Of a stretch of DNA of 64,000 nucleotides, positions 8,989 to 17,755 are shown one piece after another; position 1 is the stretch's first letter; each line of letters opens with the position of its first letter. The DNA is from an uncultured Dorea sp. (lineage in GTDB: Bacteria; Bacillota; Clostridia; Lachnospirales; Lachnospiraceae). Made by a program: the position numbers and the translations under genes. The stretch covers positions 36,160 to 100,159 of the forward strand of contig URTM01000006.1 of assembly GCA_900550865.1 (NCBI GenBank), in the 5' to 3' direction. The notes under the pieces were generated by a model. That model saw nothing but the letters and a program-made list of their open reading frames with translations, made no database searches and was not told the DNA's origin.

Positions 8989-9634
8989 AATTTAATATTC
9001 CAATTATATCACTCAACGAATCACAGACCCGATACGTAAGCTTCCGTATCTCCTCCGTCGGCTGCACAAGATCCGGCACCATGATTACCTGCATGCCCGC
9101 CTGATGTGCCGACAGGATTCCTCCCGGAGCGTCTTCAAACGCCATACAATCTACCGGCGGTATTCCAAGACTTTCACACGCCTTCTGATAGATTTCCGGA
9201 TCCGGCTTCGCTTTCTTAACCATATCTCCACAGATCACATTGTCAAAATACGAATCTATTCCGGCCCGGATCAGATTCTTCATAGCATACTCTCTGCTGG
9301 AAGATGTTGCTACCGCCATCTTATATCCTTGTGCTTTTCCGTATGCCAGCAGTTCCTTTGCACCTCTTTTCAGAGGAAGGCCTTCTTTATCCACAATTTT
9401 CCAGAAGTTATCCCGTGTCAGTTCTCCAAATTCTTCGAATGGAAAATCTTCCCTGATATATTTTTTGAAATATACATTCCGGCCCGCACGGTTCATTCCA
9501 AGTGTGTGATAGATGACGTCCCCCATATGTGGGATTCCAAGTTCATCACCGGATATCTCCCAGGAACGCTGTACGATCCGCTCGGAATCGAATAGCAGGC
9601 CATCCATATCAAATATAAATGCTTTTATATCCAT
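8987..9634 (-). CDS. HAD-superfamily hydrolase (beta-phosphoglucomutase/YcjU-like subfamily)
   Basis: From the ATG at 9634 the 215-residue protein opens with the canonical FDMDGLLFDSE motif I (residues 9-19). It continues with motif II (ATSSSRE, about 107), motif III lysine (KAKPDPEIY, about 139) and motif IV (FEDAPGG, about 165). These are the four HAD loops with nucleophile and acid-base aspartates. The substrate is probably a sugar phosphate or other small phosphomonoester. A longer start at 9664 is possible but lacks a well-placed ribosome site. The gene begins one base after the stop of the small upstream gene, so they are co-expressed. Confidence 0.88.
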   Translation of the reverse strand: MDIKAFIFDMDGLLFDSERIVQRSWEISGDELGIPHMGDVIYHTLGMNRAGRNVYFKKYIREDFPFEEFGELTRDNFWKIVDKEGLPLKRGAKELLAYGKAQGYKMAVATSSSREYAMKNLIRAGIDSYFDNVICGDMVKKAKPDPEIYQKACESLGIPPVDCMAFEDAPGGILSAHQAGMQVIMVPDLVQPTEEIRKLTYRVCDSLSDIIGILN

Positions 9635-9635
9635 T

Positions 9636-9797
9636 TTAAAACTCAATGCCTCTTCCAAGTGCATCCTTCAGATAATCTGCAACTTCTTCTAATTTATGTA
9701 CGGCCTCCATCTTCTCTTCGAATTCATCCCCGATGGATTCCTTATTAATGAGTGCCTGCTGTATCTTCTTTACATCTTTAATTAAATTCTCTGTCAT
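9636..9797 (-). CDS. Small hypothetical protein (53 residues)
   Basis: A GGGAGG ribosome site eight bases upstream of MTENLIKDV supports this short gene. The product is acidic, helical and heptad-like (KKIQQALIN, EEKMEAVHKLEEVADYL), suggesting a short coiled coil. Its TAA is immediately followed by the HAD hydrolase ATG, so the two are translationally coupled. I do not recognise a family; no signal peptide or membrane segment is seen. Confidence 0.65.
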   Translation of the reverse strand: MTENLIKDVKKIQQALINKESIGDEFEEKMEAVHKLEEVADYLKDALGRGIEF

Positions 9798-9912
9798 ATC
9801 AAAAACCTCCCTTTCACTGCTTATCAGGAAATTTACTTTCCGATGATCGATTAACCTCAATGTATATATCAGTATTATAACACAAAACTTTTTACTATTC
9901 TCTGAAATCATG

Positions 9913-10893
9913 TTACAATTTAATTAATTTTTGCAAATTATTATCTTTTTCCCAAATTTGTTCATGCATCATTCGTACGAATTCTTCCATTACACGTGTT
10001 TTATATTTGTGTGTCTTGTAATAGAAGAATACTTTTCTCTTTGCTTCTTCCCCATCTAATTTGTAATACACCAAATTTTCAAATGTCGGGAGCTGGCTTA
10101 CCAGGATATCACTGATGAATGTTGCTCCAAGCTGTGTAGACGAAGCCATATAAGCCGTCGACTGCTGGTTGAATTCCAGCACGATATTTGGCCTGAATCC
10201 AACCTCCCGGCACAGCCTGTCACCTCTGGTTCTGGTATCATTTCCCTGTGTCAGCATAATGAACGGAAGCTCTGCGAATCTTTCAAGCGGAACTGCCGGA
10301 TACTTCTGACTCAGATACTTTTTACTCTTGATATTCTCATAAGAAAGCTGATATTCTTTCAGTTTCTCATTCACAGAAAAATGTTTCGGAACCGCAAGTA
10401 ATATATTTTCTTCGCAATATAATTCTTTATTATACAAAATGCTGTCATAGTGATAATTATCAATGACAAAATCCAGCGCATTACTGCCCAGCATTTCTTC
10501 CAGCTCGGCTGTATTCCCCTCGATCAGCTGAATATGTACATCCGGAAATTTCTGATTAAATTGGGTGATCAGAGACGGTACTACATATGCGGCAAACAGC
10601 GTACTCGCTCCCACTGCAAGATTCCCGGTCTTCAGCCCCGCCAGGTCATTGATGTAATTCTCTACCCGCTGTTCGATCTGGGTAATCTCCTCCGCTGCCT
10701 CGATATATACTTTTCCAACCTCTGTAAGCTGGAGTGGTGTTGTACTTCTGTCAAATAACGGTTCTCCGATAGTCTCTTCAATCTTTTTGATCCTTGCACT
10801 CAAAGACGGCTGACTGATGTACAGATTCTGCGCCGCTTTGGTAAAACTTCTTTCTTTATATACTTCATAAACATATTTTTTCCATACAAACAT
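9913..10893 (-). CDS. LysR-family transcriptional regulator
   Basis: The 326-residue protein has the N-terminal LysR winged helix (about 1-60, SFTKAAQNLYISQPSLSARI) and a periplasmic-binding-protein-like effector domain from about 90. It is divergent from the aminotransferase gene, the classic arrangement for a LysR regulator and its target. A 25-bp dyad and AT-rich region lie between them. The effector is unknown; an amino or keto acid would fit the neighbour. Confidence 0.9.
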   Translation of the reverse strand: MFVWKKYVYEVYKERSFTKAAQNLYISQPSLSARIKKIEETIGEPLFDRSTTPLQLTEVGKVYIEAAEEITQIEQRVENYINDLAGLKTGNLAVGASTLFAAYVVPSLITQFNQKFPDVHIQLIEGNTAELEEMLGSNALDFVIDNYHYDSILYNKELYCEENILLAVPKHFSVNEKLKEYQLSYENIKSKKYLSQKYPAVPLERFAELPFIMLTQGNDTRTRGDRLCREVGFRPNIVLEFNQQSTAYMASSTQLGATFISDILVSQLPTFENLVYYKLDGEEAKRKVFFYYKTHKYKTRVMEEFVRMMHEQIWEKDNNLQKLIKL

Positions 10894-10959
10894 ACACGTA
10901 ACCTCTCATATCCTGCTATCATCTGCTTCCCCTTTTCACACAACAGCTATAGTCAGACT

Positions 10960-10984
10960 CTTATAATTGTTATAACACTATAAG
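10960..10984. promoter_or_regulatory. Candidate LysR operator dyad
   Basis: CTTATA (10960-10965) and TATAAG (10979-10984) form a 25-bp dyad enclosing TTATAA-like repeats, in the divergent LysR/aminotransferase region. AT-rich dyads with T-N11-A character are typical LysR sites. Function is inferred from position. Confidence 0.4.
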
Positions 10985-11031
10985 TATTGGATTCTCTGTC
11001 CACACGGACGTATCATTATATCAACGAAACA

Positions 11032-11069
11032 ATTATTCCAATATGAATTTTGGGGTTTATTGGAATAAT
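11032..11069 (+). promoter_or_regulatory. Perfect 12-bp inverted repeat upstream of the aminotransferase
   Basis: ATTATTCCAATA (11032-11043) and TATTGGAATAAT (11058-11069) are separated by 14 bases and end about 34 bases before the start codon. No U-tract follows, so it is not a simple terminator. It could be an operator or an mRNA hairpin in the leader. Confidence 0.45.
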
Positions 11070-11103
11070 AAAGATAAAATAATAAAAAGCGGGGAATAAA
11101 ATT

Positions 11104-12321
11104 ATGAAACCAATCGTACGCGCCGAGCGCATGAAACCAGTACACTCTGATATCCGTGGTCCATTATTCGTAGAAGCCATGAAACGACAGAAACAGGGAA
11201 TCGATATCTTAAAATTAAATACCGGGAATCCTGCAACCTTTGGATTTGGGCTGCCTGACAGCATCAAAAATGCGTTGATGGAACACATGCAGGACGGTGT
11301 TGGCTACTGTGACTTCAAGGGAATGCCACAGGCAAGACAGGCAATCTGTGATTATGAGACCAGTAAAGGAATCAAAGGTATCACGCCGGATGACGTATTT
11401 ATCGGTAATGGTGTCAGCGAAGTTGTATCGTTCGCTTTAACACCTTTATTAAATGACGGAGATGAAGTCTTAGTTCCTTCTCCTAGTTACTCCCTCTGGG
11501 GTAATTCCGTATATCTCGAAGACGGTAAACCAGTCTTCTATACCTGTGACGAAAAGGCCAGCTGGTATCCGGACATTCAGGATATCCGTTCCAAAATCAC
11601 AGATAAGACAAAAGCAATCGTTATCATCAATCCGAACAATCCGACCGGTGTTCTCTATCCGAAGGAAATCCTTCTCGAGATCATCCAAGTTGCAAGAGAA
11701 TTCGGCCTTCTGATCTTCGCAGATGAGATCTATGACCGTCTCGTTATGGATGGCAAACAGCACATCTCTCTTGCTTCACTGACAGAGGATGTTCCGGTTA
11801 TTACTTTAAATGGACTCTCCAAGTCACACTGTCTGTGCGGATACCGCTGCGGATGGATGGTCATCAGTGGCCCAAGAGAACTGACCGAAGATTACAGACA
11901 AGGCATCATCCAGTTAACCTCTCTGCGTCTGTGTGCCAATACCATGGCGCAGATCGTCATCCCGGCAGCTCTTGATGATATGGAGACACCTGCTTCTATG
12001 GTCCGCCCAGGCGGCAGAATCTATGAACAGCGTGAAGCAACCGTTCGGGAACTTGAGAAGATCGACGGTCTGTCATTTGTAAAAAATGACGGTGCATTCT
12101 ATATCTTCCCGAAACTGGATGTGAAGAAATTTAACATTACCAATGACAAACAGTTTGCTCATGACCTGCTGGATGCTACCAATATCCTGCTCGTTCCTGG
12201 AAGTGGATTCGACTGGAAAGATCCAGATCATTTCCGTATCGTCATGCTTCCGCAGGCAGATGTCTTAAGTGATGCGATCCGCCGGATGGGAACATTCCTT
12301 GACGGATATAAGCAGAAATAA
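11104..12321 (+). CDS. PLP-dependent class I aminotransferase (AlaT/AlaA-like)
   Basis: This 405-residue fold-type I aminotransferase has NPNNPTG at about 176-182, the DEIYD aspartate loop at 207-211 and the Schiff-base lysine at about K240 (NGLSKSHCLCG). The N-terminal part (SDIRGPLFVEAM, LNTGNPATFGF) closely resembles alanine aminotransferases of the AlaA/AlaT group. It would transfer an amino group between alanine (or a similar amino acid) and 2-oxoglutarate. It is preceded by an AGCGGGGA ribosome site and probably controlled by the divergent LysR regulator. Confidence 0.9.
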   Translation: MKPIVRAERMKPVHSDIRGPLFVEAMKRQKQGIDILKLNTGNPATFGFGLPDSIKNALMEHMQDGVGYCDFKGMPQARQAICDYETSKGIKGITPDDVFIGNGVSEVVSFALTPLLNDGDEVLVPSPSYSLWGNSVYLEDGKPVFYTCDEKASWYPDIQDIRSKITDKTKAIVIINPNNPTGVLYPKEILLEIIQVAREFGLLIFADEIYDRLVMDGKQHISLASLTEDVPVITLNGLSKSHCLCGYRCGWMVISGPRELTEDYRQGIIQLTSLRLCANTMAQIVIPAALDDMETPASMVRPGGRIYEQREATVRELEKIDGLSFVKNDGAFYIFPKLDVKKFNITNDKQFAHDLLDATNILLVPGSGFDWKDPDHFRIVMLPQADVLSDAIRRMGTFLDGYKQK

Positions 12322-12359
12322 TATGAACATCAGCCATCCTTAAATAGTACATAGATAAA

Positions 12360-12429
12360 ATACATTCCCGGTAAAAATCCAATCTCTCTTTTTTCGTCGA
12401 TTTTTCAGTTATCCGGGAATGTATTTTTA
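12360..12429. terminator. Bidirectional terminator
   Basis: A 12-bp stem (ATACATTCCCGG region at 12360-12371 with CCGGGAATGTAT at 12413-12424) encloses a further AAAAATC/GATTTTT stem and is followed by TTTTTAT. It separates the convergent aminotransferase and YitT genes. Confidence 0.85.
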
Positions 12430-13275
12430 TCTGCTTTTCACTGTATTCCAGGCTCCGACTACTTCATTTACGGTACTGACTGTCACAAATGCATGTTCAT
12501 CTGTTTCGTGGATGAAAGATAATAATTTTCCATATTCATTCTTTTCTAATATCGTTACAACTTCTACATGTTCTGCATGATCCAGGCCGCCATATGCCGG
12601 GTAAATCGTCGCACCTCTGCGTAATTCCTTCACAATATAATTCTGAATTTTTTCATGCTCCTTTGAAAGAATGGATACTTTCTTACGCACATGGAATCCA
12701 TCACAGAACCGGTCTAATACCTGTCCATAGATCAACGTACCGACAAGACTTATTACCATTGTCTCCCGATCATATACAAAGATCGCCGTCATAGATATGA
12801 GCACACCTATGATCGTAATGCTCTGTCCTATTTTGAATCCCAGATACTTATTGATCAGCTTCGCAACAATATCAATTCCTCCGCTGGATGCATTCATGTT
12901 AAATAAGACGGCCTGTCCGGCACCAACCACGATCATAAAGCATACCAGATCGATCACGATATTCCCGGACAAGGATTCCACATGCGGAGTCAATATTTCA
13001 AAAATTCTCAGATACATCGGAAGCATAAGTGATGCAAGAACGGTCTTTACACCGAATTCCCTGCCGATAAAAATATACCCGATGACCAACAGTATCATAT
13101 TCAAGGCAAAGGTAATTGCCGATACCGGTAACGGAATGATCTTTACCAGAACAAGAACAAGTCCTGACAGACTTCCAAGCACCAGATTATTTGGCATCAT
13201 TTCATAATATACAGCTGCCGACATTAAGAACATGCCGCCCAGCATCATAATAAATTCTTTTTTTGTTATCTTCAT
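12427..13275 (-). CDS. YitT family membrane protein (DUF161/DUF2179)
   Basis: The start at 13275 (MKITKKEF) follows AAGGAAG and gives 282 residues. There are five to six hydrophobic segments in the first 190 residues. A cytosolic C-terminal domain follows (about 215-275, GATIYPAYGGLDHAEHVEVV), characteristic of DUF2179. Family members are widespread in Firmicutes with poorly defined transport or sensing roles. It stands alone between two terminators. Confidence 0.88.
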   Translation of the reverse strand: MKITKKEFIMMLGGMFLMSAAVYYEMMPNNLVLGSLSGLVLVLVKIIPLPVSAITFALNMILLVIGYIFIGREFGVKTVLASLMLPMYLRIFEILTPHVESLSGNIVIDLVCFMIVVGAGQAVLFNMNASSGGIDIVAKLINKYLGFKIGQSITIIGVLISMTAIFVYDRETMVISLVGTLIYGQVLDRFCDGFHVRKKVSILSKEHEKIQNYIVKELRRGATIYPAYGGLDHAEHVEVVTILEKNEYGKLLSFIHETDEHAFVTVSTVNEVVGAWNTVKSR

Positions 13276-13306
13276 TTCATTCTTCCTTAATTCAATATTT
13301 CTGCAC

Positions 13307-13353
13307 AAAGATGTACTCCTCTTTTTTGTAGAAAGAGGAGTACATCTTTTTCT
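13307..13353. terminator. Strong terminator between the POT transporter and YitT genes
   Basis: A perfect 15-bp stem (AAAGATGTACTCCTC / GAGGAGTACATCTTT) with a 13-base loop lies at 13307-13349. TTTTTCT follows on plus and CTTTGTG on minus. Its position suggests it ends the peptide transporter transcript. Confidence 0.8.
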
Positions 13354-13427
13354 GAAGGGTGTCTATGCCAAAATCTGTTTCAGGCATATCTATACAATTA
13401 TTATTGGTTTTATTCAGCACCCGGCGG

Positions 13428-14777
13428 TTAGTCCACCAGCGCCGATAATTTCTTGTCCAGCGCTATCATGATGAATGCTGCCACGAATGATACAACTGCA
13501 ACTCCGATACATGCTGTTTTGAATTCAAGATTCCCGCCAAACAACAGTCCATATACCGGGCCATAACTCTTTGCTGCGATAAATGTCGCAAATCCCCATA
13601 CCGACATCATGACAGCCAGATAACGGCTCGGTGAATATTTACTGATGAAGGAGTGTCCCAGTGGCGAGAAGAACATCTCTCCCATTGTCAGAAGGAATGC
13701 GAATACGATCAGCCATAACACACTTGCCTTTTCCCCACCGCGCATGATGTCAATTGCTGCGTAGAAGAGATATCCGACACCGATGATCGCGATTCCAAGT
13801 CCGGTCTTTCTGAACAGACTCATATCCCCCTGTGGTCTTGCCGCCAGTTTCTTCCATAATGCTGCTGTTACAGGTCCCAGGATAACACAGAACAGTGAGT
13901 TGGCTGCATCAAACCATGTAGACGGTACCTGATAACCTGCTACTACCCAGTCCATATTCTCTGCCCAGTAGAAATATACCGGCATATATCCCAGATACCA
14001 GAAGATCCAGAATACGATAGAGAATAACGAAGCTACAAAGATTGCACCAATACGTTTCTTCTCGATCGTTGTAAGCGGCTGCTTTGTTCCTGTCTCTTCT
14101 TTTTTCTTTGCCTCTGCTGCTTTTTCTTCTTCTGTCAGAGTCTTCTTGAATGGAAGCTTTCCGAGGTCACCTAAGAATCTCCAGCACACAAAGATATACC
14201 AGAGTCCTCCGAGAACCATCATCAATGCTGCCATCTTAAAGCATGGTGCAAATCCAAGCACACCATCTTTTGCAAATACATCCTTATACAGGATTCCCAC
14301 CAGGAATGTTCCGATGAATGCTCCTACATTTACCAGTGTATAACGCATCGAAAATGCCGGGTCCATCTGTGATTTGTCCGTGATAACACGTCCGATGATC
14401 GCACCATTTTTGAATAATGCAAGTCCCAGACTTACCAGGAAGATCATCGCATATACTCCGACGGAACTCTTTGCGATTCCTCCGGTGAAATATCCTGCCG
14501 CAGCAATAAACATACCAACCGGTGTTGTATATCTCGCACCGATATACTTATCTACGATCACTGCCCCAAACAGTGGAAGCAGATAAGAAAATGCAGTCAG
14601 GTTTGACTGCATGTTGGCAGCCACTGTATCCGAAAGTCCGAGTCCTCCGGTTGCAACCGAAGCAGTTACAAAAATCAAAATCAGCGAACGTCCCAGATAA
14701 TATGCCAGACGTTCAAAAATCTCTGTACAGGCACATACCCAAAACGCTGCCGGGAAGCCTTTCTTTTTTGTCTCCAT
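13428..14777 (-). CDS. POT/PTR-family peptide:proton symporter
   Basis: This 449-residue transporter has about 12-14 membrane segments. The ExxER motif EIFER at residues 18-22 in the first helix couples proton and peptide binding in this family. A charged cytoplasmic loop near residues 215-240 (KAAEAKKKEE) separates the two halves. It imports di- and tripeptides. The gene follows an M18 aminopeptidase by 92 bases on the same strand, so uptake and hydrolysis of peptides are probably co-expressed. Confidence 0.92.
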   Translation of the reverse strand: METKKKGFPAAFWVCACTEIFERLAYYLGRSLILIFVTASVATGGLGLSDTVAANMQSNLTAFSYLLPLFGAVIVDKYIGARYTTPVGMFIAAAGYFTGGIAKSSVGVYAMIFLVSLGLALFKNGAIIGRVITDKSQMDPAFSMRYTLVNVGAFIGTFLVGILYKDVFAKDGVLGFAPCFKMAALMMVLGGLWYIFVCWRFLGDLGKLPFKKTLTEEEKAAEAKKKEETGTKQPLTTIEKKRIGAIFVASLFSIVFWIFWYLGYMPVYFYWAENMDWVVAGYQVPSTWFDAANSLFCVILGPVTAALWKKLAARPQGDMSLFRKTGLGIAIIGVGYLFYAAIDIMRGGEKASVLWLIVFAFLLTMGEMFFSPLGHSFISKYSPSRYLAVMMSVWGFATFIAAKSYGPVYGLLFGGNLEFKTACIGVAVVSFVAAFIMIALDKKLSALVD

Positions 14778-14869
14778 ATTCTTTTCCCCACTTTTTTCTA
14801 AATTCAGTCCTTATCTTTTATGTACTTTTATTTTCTCTTCCTTATTTTGTACATATATCCTTGTCTGTC

Positions 14870-16270
14870 TTATTTTATATCTTTCAAGAATGCTTTATAT
14901 CCTCTGTAAGCTTCATAAATATCAGCCTTACTTGTCACCTCATACGGTGCATGCATAGAAAGCACAGCAACACCGCTGTCAATGACATTCATGCCATAAT
15001 TTGCCATGATATATGCGATGGTTCCGCCGCCCCCAAGATCGACTCTTCCCATCTCCGCTGTCTGGAATCCGACTTCGTTATTGTCTAATACCTGACGCAC
15101 TTTTGCGATATATTCTGCATTGGCATCGTTACTGTTATTCTTTCCGCGGCTTCCGGTAAATTTATTAAACACCAGACCTCTTCCAAAGTATGCTGTATTC
15201 TTTTTCTCAAATGCATCTGCATACAATGGATCAAATGCTGCACTTACATCAGAAGAAAGCATATAAGAATTTCTCAGAGCTCTTCTGACTTTTAATGGAT
15301 TGCCATCTTCGGTAAGTGCCATCAGTTCTGCCACATAATCTTCAAAGAATCTGGAATGCATACCTGTTGCCCCAACGCTTCCGATCTCTTCTTTATCTAC
15401 CAGAATACAACAGGTTGTTCTTTCCGGATTCTCTGTTTCCAGCATTGCAAATAATGAAGTAAAGGCACAGACTCTGTCATCCTGTCCATATCCGAGCACC
15501 ATACTTCTGTCCAGTCCGCAGTCTCTTGCCTTTCCTGCCGGCACGATCTCCAGTTCTGCTGAGAGGAAATCTTCCTCTTCCATATCAAGATTCTCCTTCA
15601 GGAACTGTACTACGGCTGCCTTTACCAGCTCTTTTTCTTCTTTCTCTAACTCATCATTGCCTGTAAGCGGCTTTGTTGCAACGAGGATATCCAATCCTTC
15701 TCCTTCGACTACCACGCCCGCCTTCTTCTCAATTTGCTGCTGTGACAGATGGATCAGAAGATCTGAAATCACAAGTACCGGATCATCTTCCTTTTCCCCA
15801 ATAATAATGTCCTGCACTGTTCCGTCTTTTTTTGCAATCGTTCCATGGATTGCAAGCGGAATTGTAACCCACTGATATTTCTTGATTCCACCATAGTAAT
15901 GCGTATCCAGATATGCCATATCACTATCTTCATATAATGGATTCTGCTTTACATCTATTCTTGGTGAATCAATATGTGCTCCAAGGATATTCATACCTTC
16001 TTCTAACGGTTTCTTACCGAGCTGGAACATTACAAACGCTTTCCCCATGCAGTCTGCATATACCTTATCCCCGGCTTTTAAAGTGGTTCCCTCGGAAATA
16101 CAATCTTTCAGATTCTTATATCCCCATGTATCTGCCATCTTCTTTCCAAGCTTTACACATTCACGCTCTGTCTTTCCGATATCCAGACACTCTTTATAGC
16201 GGACACTCAGCTCTTCTAATTCTTTCTGCTGAATTTCTGTGTATTCTTTCCACATATTTTTTCGCTGCAT
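14870..16270 (-). CDS. apeA: M18-family zinc aminopeptidase (first of two)
   Basis: The 466-residue protein has the metal-binding HID in ILGAHIDSPRID (about 98-105), the KEEIGSVGATGMHSRFFED block (about 295-313) and the C-terminal SMHAPYE histidine (about 443). All are standard for peptidase M18 (aspartyl aminopeptidase family). It removes N-terminal residues, usually acidic, from peptides in the cytosol. A GGAGGAG site precedes the start. It leads a probable operon with the POT peptide transporter and lies beside a LysR regulator. The apeA name is by length and similarity. Confidence 0.9.
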   Translation of the reverse strand: MQRKNMWKEYTEIQQKELEELSVRYKECLDIGKTERECVKLGKKMADTWGYKNLKDCISEGTTLKAGDKVYADCMGKAFVMFQLGKKPLEEGMNILGAHIDSPRIDVKQNPLYEDSDMAYLDTHYYGGIKKYQWVTIPLAIHGTIAKKDGTVQDIIIGEKEDDPVLVISDLLIHLSQQQIEKKAGVVVEGEGLDILVATKPLTGNDELEKEEKELVKAAVVQFLKENLDMEEEDFLSAELEIVPAGKARDCGLDRSMVLGYGQDDRVCAFTSLFAMLETENPERTTCCILVDKEEIGSVGATGMHSRFFEDYVAELMALTEDGNPLKVRRALRNSYMLSSDVSAAFDPLYADAFEKKNTAYFGRGLVFNKFTGSRGKNNSNDANAEYIAKVRQVLDNNEVGFQTAEMGRVDLGGGGTIAYIMANYGMNVIDSGVAVLSMHAPYEVTSKADIYEAYRGYKAFLKDIK

Positions 16271-16429
16271 TTTTTCGCTCCTCCTTTTTCCTTCGCAGTC
16301 TTTCTATAAAAATAGTATCTCCGTTCACAGAATATATCCAACAAGAAAAGCGCATGTGCTATAAGAAAATCTTATATTTTTTATTGTTCTGTCAAATATA
16401 AAATGTGTATTTTCTCCTTATAAAATCGC

Positions 16430-16468
16430 AAAAAATTATCGATCGTTTTTCACAATCGATAATTTTTT
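16430..16468. terminator. Terminator after the LysR gene
   Basis: AAAAAATTATCGAT (16430-16443) and ATCGATAATTTTTT (16455-16468) form a perfect 14-bp stem with built-in A and T tracts, so it can end transcription in both directions. It lies directly after the LysR stop codon. Confidence 0.85.
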
Positions 16469-16469
16469 C

Positions 16470-17339
16470 TTATGAGTTCACTACATTTTCAATTTCTTCC
16501 AGAATCTCTTTTACTTTCTTTTTGTTTCTTTTTTTTCTGTAGAATGCTTTGATCACGCACTCTCCGTCATATCCCGGAAGCAAAAGCATATCTCCATCAC
16601 TATAGGAGAAATACTGACTGTCTGCCAGTGCATATCCGTCGTTAAATTCTACCTTTAACTTCATGGTATCCACATTATCAACTAATTCTATTCCTTGTGT
16701 AAGCAACTGTGGATCATTCTTTTGTCCATTCATCATACTGCATAAATATGACTTTGTTCCATATCTGGTATAACGCTCAAGATCCTTTGCTTTAAACTCC
16801 GGCTGCTCATTTATCGATGATTCCAGTCCGATATATGCCCCGATCCGGCTGGATAGCAGCGGCTTTTCTCCGATTTCATCCGGCTGCTCCAACTCATTCA
16901 GTCCGTATCCAATATAAATATCCAATGTATTTTCTCTCAGCATCCGGCTGCCTATGTAAGAATCCAGTTTACTGAAACGGAAGTCTGCTTCGGAATGCTT
17001 ATCATTAATCATCTTCTGCATCTTTGCCCAGAACAATTTGTTGATAGAACTGTCGATTCCGATACGGACCACGCTGCTTTCTTTATATCTTTCTATCTCA
17101 TGCAGCATCTGTTCGTGCGTCTGCACCATCTCCCTGGCATACGCATAGACAATCTCTCCTAATTCTGTCAGGCAGATCTCACCATTGCCCCTCTCCAGCA
17201 GGGTACCTCCCGCCATTTTTTCCAAAGAGGCGATCTGCTGGCTTACTGCCGTCTGTGTTACATAATTTCTTGCTCCGGCCTTTGTAAAGCTCTTAAGTTC
17301 CACTACATCCAAAAAATATTTATATTTCCAAAGACTCAT
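16470..17339 (-). CDS. LysR-family transcriptional regulator
   Basis: The 289-residue protein has a LysR winged helix at the N-terminus (SFTKAGARNYVTQTAVSQQI, about 17-36) and a ligand-binding C-terminal domain that ends with a Lys/Arg-rich tail (RKKRNKKKVK). It lies upstream of, and in the same direction as, the M18 aminopeptidase and peptide transporter, with a terminator between, so regulation of those genes is plausible but unproven. Confidence 0.88.
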   Translation of the reverse strand: MSLWKYKYFLDVVELKSFTKAGARNYVTQTAVSQQIASLEKMAGGTLLERGNGEICLTELGEIVYAYAREMVQTHEQMLHEIERYKESSVVRIGIDSSINKLFWAKMQKMINDKHSEADFRFSKLDSYIGSRMLRENTLDIYIGYGLNELEQPDEIGEKPLLSSRIGAYIGLESSINEQPEFKAKDLERYTRYGTKSYLCSMMNGQKNDPQLLTQGIELVDNVDTMKLKVEFNDGYALADSQYFSYSDGDMLLLPGYDGECVIKAFYRKKRNKKKVKEILEEIENVVNS

Positions 17340-17404
17340 TTTGCATACTTCCTTCCGATGACTGCTTCAGATGATATATTTTTCTTTCCTCTCTTTTATG
17401 CTTT

Positions 17405-17416
17405 ATTGTCGACAAT
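17405..17416. promoter_or_regulatory. Perfect 12-bp palindrome ATTGTCGACAAT
   Basis: This palindrome lies upstream of the LysR gene in a 416-base stretch (17340-17755) without a gene. A near-copy (ATGTCGACAAT) lies at 20413-20423 and a spaced version (TTGTCG-TTTT-CGACAA) at 2804-2819. Such sites resemble GntR/FadR-type operators, and a GntR gene lies 340 bp away. Binding is inferred only. Confidence 0.35.
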
Positions 17417-17560
17417 CGTCAATGAGGTCGAATGTAATATACCATATATTTGTATATTTTTCAACATATTACTTATATTTTATATCTCTTTTTGTATTTT
17501 ATGTACAACATCTGTCATGTTAAAACATACTGTATATTAAAAAATCCTTACAACTCACGG

Positions 17561-17657
17561 CAACTATGAGAAACACGCTTCGCGAGTTTCTCAAGTTATC
17601 GCGGCAGTCGCCAAGGTCTCGTGCAAGCACGGACTTTGGCTCGTTGCTCGCGTAAAT
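17561..17657. repeat. 97-bp hairpin repeat, copy A
   Basis: This element matches 46663-46759 at 93 of 97 positions. It contains GAGAAAC-A-CGC/GCG-A-GTTTCTC (17568-17592) and a second stem CCAAGGTC-CGTGC / GCACGGACTTTGG, ending in GCTCGTTGCTCGCG. A C-G pair in the second stem is replaced by T-A in copy B, keeping pairing. It lies just beyond the GntR terminator in non-coding DNA and is probably a REP-like or structured-RNA element. Confidence 0.85.
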
Positions 17658-17693
17658 AAAAAAGAAATGCCAGTGTCATTACACCAACATTTC
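17658..17693 (-). terminator. Terminator of the GntR gene
   Basis: On the minus strand, GAAATG...CATTTC (17693-17664) with an inner GGTGT/ACACT stem is followed by six T residues (17663-17658). Confidence 0.8.
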
Positions 17694-17755
17694 TCTTTTT
17701 CATCCATCATTCATTTTCCCGGAATCATGCTCTCCAAAATTCCTCTGCGACTTCT

